DNA from: Bacteroidota bacterium
Lineage (GTDB): Bacteria; Bacteroidota; Rhodothermia; Rhodothermales; Bin80
Assembly (NCBI GenBank): GCA_026702635.1
Contig: JAPPBZ010000337.1
Location: forward strand, 1-12,946
Direction of reading: 5' to 3'
DNA: 12,946 bases
Shown here: positions 7,091 to 12,946 of the stretch, piece by piece
Layout: each line of letters opens with the position of its first letter
How positions within the stretch are numbered: the stretch's first letter is position 1
Notes under the pieces: generated by a model
The model's database searches: none
What the model saw: the letters and a program-made list of their open reading frames with translations, nothing else
Told to the model about the DNA's origin: nothing
Position numbers and translations under genes: made by a program

Positions 7091-7118
7091 GTACATCTGT
7101 TTGTCGGAACTGATGTAC
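7091..7118. repeat. Inverted repeat, possible operator
   Basis: GTACATC (7091-7097) is repeated inverted as GATGTAC (7112-7118) with a 14-base spacer, just upstream of the candidate -35 of the response regulator operon. The centre-to-centre distance is 21 bases, two helical turns, as expected for a dimeric regulator on one face of DNA. OmpR-family proteins more often bind direct repeats, so the binding factor is unknown. Confidence 0.35.
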
Positions 7119-7262
7119 GTGCATTTGGAACATCTGGGGTGTTAACAGTCCAAACGGGGCTGGAGATGTCAGGGGAAAACATTCGGAGATACATGAGCAC
7201 TGAGACATGTCTAAATGTAGCACACGGAAACGATCCCTTTCTGGTTCCTTTGCTTTATATGG

Positions 7263-7291
7263 TTGAGTCGGGATTAGAACCATTATACGAT
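7263..7291 (+). promoter_or_regulatory. Candidate promoter for the transporter gene
   Basis: TTGAGT (7263-7268) and TACGAT (7286-7291) are spaced by 17 bases, each matching four of six consensus positions. A transcript would start near 7298 and have about 75 leader bases. Tentative. Confidence 0.3.
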
Positions 7292-7373
7292 ATCAATTCG
7301 TAGCTTATTGGGAGGTACGGTTTGGTGGAGAATGACTTATTTCAGCGGGTGAGACAAAGGTCCAGGATTAGAC

Positions 7374-9599
7374 ATGCAGGCAACAGATCGTGGTTATGGG
7401 TTTGGGACACTACCGGTATTTCTTGCTGGAATCAGCACGATCCTGGGGGCGATCATGTTCCTACGCTTCGGCTATGCCGTGGCCCATACGGGACTTTTGG
7501 GGGTTGTGGGGATCATACTTCTTGGCCACCTCGTGACGATTCCAACGGCCTTGGCGCTTGCGGAAATCGCAACCAACCGAAAAGTGGAAGGTGGTGGAGA
7601 GTACTTCATCATCTCACGATCGTTCGGAACAACGATCGGCGGGGTGATTGGGATAAGTCTGTATTTATCTCAGGCAATCTCGGTGGCCTTTTACATGATT
7701 GCGTTTGCCGAGGCATTCACCTGGCTGGAGCCGATCCTAGCGGATCAGTTAGGGATTGGGTTTGATACGCGCCTCGTCTCGATCCCTGCATTGGTGCTGC
7801 TGCTGGCCCTTGTGCTGACAAAAGGGGCGGCCCTGGGGGTCAGGGTGCTGTACGTGGTTGCAGCGATTCTTTTTGGGACCCTGCTCCTATTCTTTCTGGG
7901 ATCTCCTTTGGAAGGGTTTGATCGGGATGCGGTCAGTCTGACGGAAAAGATTGCGCGTCCCGATTCGTTCATCGTCGTTTTTGCAATTGTATTTCCTGCA
8001 TTCACGGGCATGACGGCAGGTGTCGGCCTGTCGGGAGATTTACGGAATCCTCGCAAATCTCTGCCAAGGGGAACGTTATGGGCGACGATTGTCGGGATGA
8101 TCGTCTACATTGGAATTGTCTTCAAACTCCATGTCAGCGCTCCTCCTGAGGTGATGGCGGAAGACCAGTTGATTATGGCTCAGGTTTCTGTTTGGGGGCC
8201 TGCCATCCTGATCGGGTTGTGTTGTGCGACCTTGAGCAGTGCAATTGGATCGGTTCTGGTGGCACCCCGGACCTTGCAGGCCTTGGGCGCGGACAATACG
8301 CTGCCGGGCAAAGGATTGAATACATGGTTATCGCGTGGAGTAGGCAAGGCCAATGACCCCCGACACGCGACGATGATTACGGGAGTTTTGGCGATGGTGA
8401 TCGTCATTGTAGGGAGTGTGGATCTTGTTGCAACCCTGATTTCGATGTTCTTTATGGTGACGTACGGGTCTCTTTGTGCGATCAGTTTCCTGGAGCATTT
8501 TGCTGCACGCCCGAGCTACCGCCCGAGTTTCCGGTCCCGGTGGTATATCAGCCTTCTCGGAGCTGTCATTTGTTTCCTTTTGATGTTCCAGATCAGTCTG
8601 TTCTTTGCAACGCTTGCGATTCTGGTTCTGGTGGCACTGTACCAAGCATTGCGCATAGGGAAGCGGGGAGAGGGAGATTTGGCTTCACTATTTCAGAACG
8701 CGATCACGCAAGCAACCCGCTATATGCAAATTCGCCTGCAGCAGCGACGCGCGGACCAGGTCGCTGACGAGTGGCGTCCGAGCGTGATCATGGTGAATGA
8801 TCGCACCTTTGATCGGCGCAGCCCATTGATGATGCTACGGTGGTTGTGCCACCGATATGGGTTCGGTACCTATGTCCATTTTATAAAAGGTCGGTTAACT
8901 GCCGCCACATTCTCCGAAAGTAAGGAGATCAAAGAGCGATTGCTGGAACGTGCAAAAAGGGAGCAAAGTGCAGTATATATGGATACGGTCGTGAGCCCGT
9001 CCATTACCTCAGCGCTGGCGCAAACACTTCAGGTCCCTGGGGTATCCGGCATGTCGAACAACTCAATCCTCTTTGAATTTGCACAACGGGATTCTGTGGA
9101 TGTGGTTAAAGACGTGGTAGATCAGTGCAAATTTGCGGCGAACACGGATATGACACTGATGGTGCTTCGTCACAGCGAGACGCATTTTGGCAGCAGAAAT
9201 TCGATCCATGTGTGGCTGACATGGAATGACAGGGACAATGCAAACACAATGATTCTGCTGAGTTATATCCTTTTAGGGCACCCGGACTGGGCGAAGGCGC
9301 AGGTACAGGTTTTTGCGGCCTTGCCGGGAGTGGAGGTAGAGCGGACCAGACAGGAGTTTGCTCAGTTGATCAATGAAGGAAGGCTACCCATCTCGGAGAA
9401 GAATATTGAGTACATGGCAATTGATAATATTGAAGCATTCCGCAGGATGGTTTTTGAAAAATCCTCCGACGCAGATTTAACGGTGGTTGGGTTTAACATG
9501 AAAGGACTTGAAGAGCGGGGGCCGGGGGTGTTCACGAATCACGCAAAATTGCACGATGTATTATTTGTGCGAGCTCCGAGGCAGATAAAAATAGATTAG
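7374..9599 (+). CDS. SLC12-like cation-chloride cotransporter family protein (APC superfamily)
   Basis: This 741-aa inner-membrane transporter has about twelve helices in residues 10-430 and a cytoplasmic domain of about 300 residues. The first helix carries GAIMFLRFGYAV, matching the broken TM1 ion site of Na-K-Cl/K-Cl cotransporters. FPAFTGMTAGVGLSGDL plus NPRKSLPRGT (TM6 region and following loop) and SSAIGSVLVAPRTLQALGAD (after TM8) are close to SLC12 signatures. The C-terminal part, from about residue 460 (PSVIMVNDR), looks like the alpha/beta regulatory domain of this family. Amino-acid permeases of the same superfamily lack this domain, so ion cotransport is favoured; the actual substrate is unproven. 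ATG 7374 is the first start after an in-frame TGA at 7350 and has AGGA six bases upstream. It is divergent from the two-component operon and may be its target. Confidence 0.85.
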   Translation: MQATDRGYGFGTLPVFLAGISTILGAIMFLRFGYAVAHTGLLGVVGIILLGHLVTIPTALALAEIATNRKVEGGGEYFIISRSFGTTIGGVIGISLYLSQAISVAFYMIAFAEAFTWLEPILADQLGIGFDTRLVSIPALVLLLALVLTKGAALGVRVLYVVAAILFGTLLLFFLGSPLEGFDRDAVSLTEKIARPDSFIVVFAIVFPAFTGMTAGVGLSGDLRNPRKSLPRGTLWATIVGMIVYIGIVFKLHVSAPPEVMAEDQLIMAQVSVWGPAILIGLCCATLSSAIGSVLVAPRTLQALGADNTLPGKGLNTWLSRGVGKANDPRHATMITGVLAMVIVIVGSVDLVATLISMFFMVTYGSLCAISFLEHFAARPSYRPSFRSRWYISLLGAVICFLLMFQISLFFATLAILVLVALYQALRIGKRGEGDLASLFQNAITQATRYMQIRLQQRRADQVADEWRPSVIMVNDRTFDRRSPLMMLRWLCHRYGFGTYVHFIKGRLTAATFSESKEIKERLLERAKREQSAVYMDTVVSPSITSALAQTLQVPGVSGMSNNSILFEFAQRDSVDVVKDVVDQCKFAANTDMTLMVLRHSETHFGSRNSIHVWLTWNDRDNANTMILLSYILLGHPDWAKAQVQVFAALPGVEVERTRQEFAQLINEGRLPISEKNIEYMAIDNIEAFRRMVFEKSSDADLTVVGFNMKGLEERGPGVFTNHAKLHDVLFVRAPRQIKID

Positions 9600-9798
9600 G
9601 CGTCTCCTGACAAACCGTTGATCCCCAATAAATGCTTTCGGCTCAGAACAACCATATCTGACGGCTCGTTGCAAATCGAATAGGTCTGGTGATTTCCTGC
9701 AGCCAGAGATTTAAAATCATTGTATTCCGAACAACGCGTATTATTAAACTATAGACGAACGTGCCAAACGCGAATCATCCTCCCGACCCCGAATTCCC

Positions 9799-10563
9799 AT
9801 GCGTCAGGACATTAACCGGAATCCAACCCTGGACCTCATTCCTATAGGGGACATTCAGATCAACCCGAAATCCCGGGACGACATTGACCGTGTGTTACGA
9901 GTCTTGCAAAAGATTGGCTCCACCAATTCATTGCGGGAGCAGGTATTGTCGGTGATGAAGAAGCATATGGCTGCTGCGGGGGTGCGACAGGATATTGGTC
10001 GACCTGGAATGAGCTATTGGCGCATATTTGTTCTGATGGCGATAAAAAACACGCTCAAGTGTGACTACGACCGATTGGCAGCATTGGCGAATTCATATAT
10101 CCAGTTGCGCCAGATGCTGCAGCATGGAACCTGGGAAAAGGATTATCTCTACTCACATGTGGTCATACAGGACAACCTGGCTAAAATGACGGACGCTCTC
10201 ATGCGGGAGCTCAATCCCATTGTGACAAGGCAGGGTTTGAAGAGGTTGACCCCGCCTCCAGAGAGATCACAAACACCCCCGCATACAGGGAGGAAGGCAA
10301 AGGGACCCCCTTCGGATGTCAGACGGCTCTATGATGCGGTAACACGATCTGTGGATATGGCGATCAAAGCCTCCAAGGCACATGATTTCACAAGTTGGCG
10401 CCAACACGCATATCTGAAAAGAGTCTTTGAGAGTGCCTACCAAGTGCTTGACACGTCAAGCAGCTATTCAGGAGACCCGGATCTTGTGAAGAATTTTGTA
10501 AGAGTGTGCAATAAAAGAATAAAGAAATGCAAGAAAACGCATGCGATGATCGTAGAAGCCGAT
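9799..10563 (+). other. Transposase-derived N-terminal region (ISNCY-like), fused in frame
   Basis: Residues 1-255 of the glycosyltransferase ORF line up, by eye and from memory, with DDE transposases usually labelled ISNCY. Matching stretches are INPKSRDDI (21-29), GRPGM followed by WRIFVLM (67-80), DYDRL (89-93), LRQMLQHG (103-110), QDNL (124-127), LYDAV (177-181) and WRQHAYLKRVF (200-210). In a full transposase, the strand carrying the first catalytic Asp lies between the QDNL and LYDAV parts. Here it is replaced by a Pro/Arg/Lys-rich linker, and the later catalytic residues are absent because the glycosyltransferase begins. No terminal inverted repeats or target duplications were seen. 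The region cannot encode an active transposase; it may be a domesticated DNA- or protein-binding module or a relic. Confidence 0.6.
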
Positions 10564-11826
10564 CCTGAATCCCCTTGGCTCGTCCGGCTGAGCGAGACAA
10601 CTGTGGAGGCAGAGAGACTTCATGATATGGTTGAGCCCTACAAAGTAAAAGTAACGGTTTTGACGAATGAATACCCGCCTAACATTTATGGTGGTGCGGG
10701 AGTACATGTTAAGTATCTCGTACGGGAATTGGCCAAGCATCATCGGGTGCAGGTCTATGCATTCGGGAAACAGAGGCGGAGTTCAGACGCTCTCAGCGTA
10801 AAGGGAATTGCTGATACAGGAGCGCCCAAGGGACAGGATGCCCGGTTCAACAAGCTTTTTAGTACTCTGCACCGTAACCAGGTGATGGCGGCTGCCGCCG
10901 AGGACACTCAGATTATTCATTGTCATACGTGGTATTCTCACTGGGCTGGTATTCTGGTTAAACAGCTTACCGGAGGGAAGCTGGTGCTGACGACCCACAG
11001 CCTGGAACCGCATCGGCCCTGGAAAGCAGAGCAATTGGGGCGTGCATACCACATGAGTTCCTGGATTGAGAAGACCGCATATCAGGAGGCGGATGCCGTG
11101 ATCGCGGTGTCACCTCAAATGAAAGAAGACGTTGTGTCGCTCTATGGAGTCAGCCGCAGGAGAGTTCATGTGATCCCCAATGGGATTGACCTGGAGGAGT
11201 ATCAACCTACGTTTGACGAGACCGTCTTGCGAAGCTATGGGGTAAACCCGGAAATCCCCTATGTCCTGTTTGTGGGGAGAATCACTCGACAAAAGGGAAT
11301 CATTCACCTTCTGCATGCCATTGCTCATCTTGATCCAGGGACCCAGATCGTCTTGGCTGCCGGTGCACCAGACACACCCGAAATTGAAGCGGAAATGATT
11401 CAGGAGGTTACCAAGCTCAAAAAGAGTGACGAGCACCGTGTAGTCTGGATCCGTGAAATGATGCCCCCCTCCGAGTTGATTGTGCTCTACTCCCACGCCC
11501 AGGTCTTTGCGTGTCCATCGGTATATGAACCATTTGGAATTATTAATCTTGAGGCCATGGCGTGTGAAACAGCGGTCGTGGCGACCAAGGTAGGCGGGAT
11601 TCCTATGGTTGTGGTAGATGGGGAAACAGGGCTTTTGGTCGAACTTGAGGGGGATGGGTTTGCAGAGCGACTGGCAGACAGCATCAATCAATTAATGCGG
11701 GATCCTGAGCAGAGCCGCGTTATGGGACTCCAGGGGCGTGCGCGCGTCGAGGCCAAATTCAGCTGGGAAGTAGTCGCGAAGCAGACCGCAACACTGTATA
11801 AGCGTCTACTGACAAAAAGACGATAG
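9799..11826 (+). CDS. glgA: GT4 glycogen synthase-type glycosyltransferase with transposase-like N-terminal extension
   Basis: The C-terminal ~400 residues form a complete GT-B enzyme of the actinobacterial GlgA/GlgM kind, transferring glucose from ADP-glucose to glucan or glucose-1-phosphate. Seen are VTVLTNEYPPNIYGGAGVH (285-303, glycine-rich donor loop), HCHTWYSHWAG (from 374), VIPNGIDLEEY, FVGRITRQKG (from 491) and the E-X7-E motif Glu577...Glu585 in EPFGIINLE. The first ~255 residues are foreign to this family. They resemble the N-terminal half of ISNCY/IS1202-like transposases, with a proline-rich linker at about 149-171. Normal family members begin near residue 277 (ATG 10627, MVEPYKVKVTV), so the enzyme could start there. 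The frame is open throughout 675 codons. No glgB or glgC is adjacent. ATG 9799 has no Shine-Dalgarno. The symbol is for the catalytic part only. Confidence 0.85.
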   Translation: MRQDINRNPTLDLIPIGDIQINPKSRDDIDRVLRVLQKIGSTNSLREQVLSVMKKHMAAAGVRQDIGRPGMSYWRIFVLMAIKNTLKCDYDRLAALANSYIQLRQMLQHGTWEKDYLYSHVVIQDNLAKMTDALMRELNPIVTRQGLKRLTPPPERSQTPPHTGRKAKGPPSDVRRLYDAVTRSVDMAIKASKAHDFTSWRQHAYLKRVFESAYQVLDTSSSYSGDPDLVKNFVRVCNKRIKKCKKTHAMIVEADPESPWLVRLSETTVEAERLHDMVEPYKVKVTVLTNEYPPNIYGGAGVHVKYLVRELAKHHRVQVYAFGKQRRSSDALSVKGIADTGAPKGQDARFNKLFSTLHRNQVMAAAAEDTQIIHCHTWYSHWAGILVKQLTGGKLVLTTHSLEPHRPWKAEQLGRAYHMSSWIEKTAYQEADAVIAVSPQMKEDVVSLYGVSRRRVHVIPNGIDLEEYQPTFDETVLRSYGVNPEIPYVLFVGRITRQKGIIHLLHAIAHLDPGTQIVLAAGAPDTPEIEAEMIQEVTKLKKSDEHRVVWIREMMPPSELIVLYSHAQVFACPSVYEPFGIINLEAMACETAVVATKVGGIPMVVVDGETGLLVELEGDGFAERLADSINQLMRDPEQSRVMGLQGRARVEAKFSWEVVAKQTATLYKRLLTKRR

Positions 11827-11834
11827 TACTGTTG

Positions 11835-11858
11835 TCGGACTACGCAACGAGTGTCCGA
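11835..11858. terminator. Weak candidate terminator hairpin between convergent genes
   Basis: TCGGAC (11835-11840) and GTCCGA (11853-11858) form a 6-bp stem with a 12-base loop, followed by tctcatttt. It lies between the stops of the glycosyltransferase and the ThuA-like gene, the expected place. The stem is short, the loop long and the T-run only four bases, so confidence is low. Confidence 0.3.
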
Positions 11859-11889
11859 GTCTCATTTTGATCAAGCAGGGGGTTCTCCT

Positions 11890-12834
11890 CTACAGTTCTG
11901 CCGGTCGCATGTTGGGTTTGAATTTGTCCCCAAAGCCGGAGTTGTTTGGTTCATAGGACAAAACCGGTTCTGCATTCGCTCCACCGTCAGGAATCTCATG
12001 GTCCAGCGCCCACAGGATGCCATTCAAGGCTAACTTGCGCATGGACTCAGCCTTGAAATCATACGGGTGCCCAAGTGTAGTAAAGAATACTCTTGCAGGG
12101 ACTCCACTTGCTCCCGTGTATGTCTTGGTCCATGCTACCGGATTCGTAAGGGGAAACTGGTCCAAGCGCCCCGCATTAGCATGATTCGATTGCAATGCCG
12201 TGCCGTTAAGCAGCACCTCGCTGTCTCCATAAAGCCCCCACTCTCCACCATCCACATGGTAAAGCCAGGAAAAAGCATCAAATCCGGTCACGCCGCTGAG
12301 GATCGGATGTGATTGCATATTCTCTGCAATCTTGACGCGGGTCAAGGGAGCTTCACCATCATCAAAATGGCCGTGGTGGGTGATCCACTGCTGACCGAAG
12401 ACGTGCGTGGGCCAGTCGTTGTTCAGATGTTCTCTTTCCGCGTCATCCTTGTAGAGGAATGCGTGCGTGGTCGTACGAAACCCTACCATTGGCTTCCCGG
12501 ATTCGGCAAACTTCAGGATATAATGTGCCTGTGAGTCGGGAAGTGCACGAAATCGGGTGAAGAGAACCATCATGTCCGCATCCTCAAGCTGCTCTAACCC
12601 TTCAATGTTATCCAACACATTCGGATCAATGAAACCCTCCTCATTCAACGCATAACAGACGCTGACCTCAAACCCATAATCCCTCTTTAAAATCCTGGCC
12701 AGCATCGGCATGGATTCCTCCGAGCGGTATTCCTCATCTCCGGTTACAAATACGATGTGAGGCGCTGAGGATGTCTGTGCTGTACCAGTTCCCGCGAGAA
12801 ATAATCCGAGCACTACAATTAACAGAGTTCGCAT
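11890..12834 (-). CDS. Secreted ThuA-like domain protein
   Basis: From ATG 12834 the product is 314 aa with a signal peptide: MRTLLIVVLGLFLAGTGTA, cleaved after about residue 19 (GTA|Q). The mature part is a ThuA domain (class I glutamine-amidotransferase-like fold), often found in proteins tied to sugar metabolism and abundant in marine polysaccharide degraders. Visible are HIVFVTGDEEYRSEESMP (26-43), MMVLFTRFRALPD, GKPMVGFRTTTHAF, WITHHGHFD, HPILSGV, FFTTLGHPYDF and NGILWAL. A conserved-looking tail NNSGFGDKFKPNMRPAEL closes the protein, a pattern I associate with the secreted ThuA subgroup. A catalytic Cys-His-Glu triad of true amidotransferases is not apparent, so the exact function is unknown. 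The frame extends to a TTG at 12861, but ATG 12834 gives the proper signal peptide. It is convergent with the glycosyltransferase. Confidence 0.88.
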   Translation of the reverse strand: MRTLLIVVLGLFLAGTGTAQTSSAPHIVFVTGDEEYRSEESMPMLARILKRDYGFEVSVCYALNEEGFIDPNVLDNIEGLEQLEDADMMVLFTRFRALPDSQAHYILKFAESGKPMVGFRTTTHAFLYKDDAEREHLNNDWPTHVFGQQWITHHGHFDDGEAPLTRVKIAENMQSHPILSGVTGFDAFSWLYHVDGGEWGLYGDSEVLLNGTALQSNHANAGRLDQFPLTNPVAWTKTYTGASGVPARVFFTTLGHPYDFKAESMRKLALNGILWALDHEIPDGGANAEPVLSYEPNNSGFGDKFKPNMRPAEL

Positions 12835-12946
12835 AATAGAGACAGAGTTGTTTTGAGGCAAGGTACGACATGGATGCTAAGATAGGAGTGGATGACCGTA
12901 TATTACATCCAAACCATTCACAGGCGTATGCAACCATGTACAGATT

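Larger units (their letters stand above)
7014..7373. other. Divergent regulatory region between response regulator and transporter
   Basis: These 360 bases separate two outward-reading genes. They contain candidate promoters facing each way, a 7-bp inverted repeat (7091-7118), a repeated acatctg (7093-7099 and 7130-7136), a 10-base palindrome agacatgtct (7203-7212), and a strong ggaggt-like site with no obvious gene start. Reading frames that cross the region (for example 7007-7303 on the plus strand) lack a good start site and recognisable features, so I treat it as non-coding. No tRNA or other recognisable RNA fold was found. Confidence 0.55.

Noticed and set aside
7255..7300. Minus-strand GGTTCTAATCC resembling a tRNA T-loop
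   Set aside because: Only two stem pairs form around the loop, the acceptor strand has no partner upstream, and no anticodon arm is present, so it is not a tRNA.
7007..7303. 98-codon plus-strand open frame across the divergent intergenic region
   Set aside because: It begins at a TTG inside the response regulator start, has no ribosome site and no recognisable motif or hydrophobic pattern, and occupies a region better explained as control DNA.
7322..7765. 147-codon frame beginning at TTG 7322 after the strong GGGAGG
   Set aside because: Beyond the first ~17 codons it lies out of frame inside the cotransporter gene and has no coherent protein character; only the ribosome-site oddity was kept as a finding.
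9600..9798. Search for insertion-sequence ends, a promoter or a terminator before the fused glycosyltransferase
   Set aside because: Only a 5-bp inverted repeat (TCAGA/TCTGA near 9643-9661) and AT-rich stretches such as TATAGA at 9750 without a spaced -35 were seen; none is convincing.
1..12946. CRISPR arrays, rRNA, tRNA, toxin-antitoxin or phage genes
   Set aside because: No regularly spaced repeats, RNA gene signatures or recognisable defence or phage proteins were seen on either strand.

Overview
The window looks like chromosomal DNA from a free-living Gram-negative bacterium. The sequence supports this with an outer-membrane beta-barrel candidate, two Sec signal peptides, core housekeeping genes and even, moderate GC. 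Gene content and protein style (YqgE, a CX5HGH pterin synthase, a ThuA-family secreted protein, few strong Shine-Dalgarno sites) suggest the Bacteroidota/Rhodothermota side of the tree. That placement is inference and has not been tested by any search.

Layout. 1-141: tail of an unseen upstream unit, with two back-to-back TTCG hairpins ending in a T-tract. 142-1124 (+): a small conserved hypothetical gene translationally coupled (ATGA) to a YqgE/AlgH protein. 1133-2147 (-): a pterin pair, a 6-pyruvoyl-tetrahydropterin-synthase-type enzyme followed by overlapping folE. 2229-5226 (+): a tight three-gene unit of HIT-family hydrolase, signal-peptide beta-barrel protein of unknown function, and coaE. 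5204-7013 (-): an OmpR/PhoB-type response regulator followed by a PhoR-type histidine kinase, convergent with and overlapping coaE. 7014-7373: a 360-base divergent regulatory region with candidate promoters in both directions and an inverted repeat. 7374-9599 (+): an SLC12-like cation-chloride cotransporter homologue with a large cytoplasmic domain. 9799-11826 (+): a GT4 glycogen-synthase-type glycosyltransferase with a long extra N-terminus. 11890-12834 (-): a secreted ThuA-like protein.

The most unusual item is the glycosyltransferase ORF. Its first ~255 codons resemble the N-terminal half of a DDE transposase (the kind usually annotated ISNCY/IS1202-like). The stretch that should carry the first catalytic strand is replaced by a proline-rich linker, and the ORF then runs in frame into a complete glycogen-synthase-type enzyme. 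This is either a domesticated transposase-glycosyltransferase fusion or an in-frame transposase relic upstream of a gene that really starts near 10627.

Functionally, FolE and the pterin synthase would convert GTP through dihydroneopterin triphosphate to a tetrahydropterin. CoaE finishes coenzyme A synthesis. The two-component system and the cotransporter share a divergent control region, which raises the possibility of regulated ion transport. No rRNA, tRNA, CRISPR array or intact insertion sequence was found.
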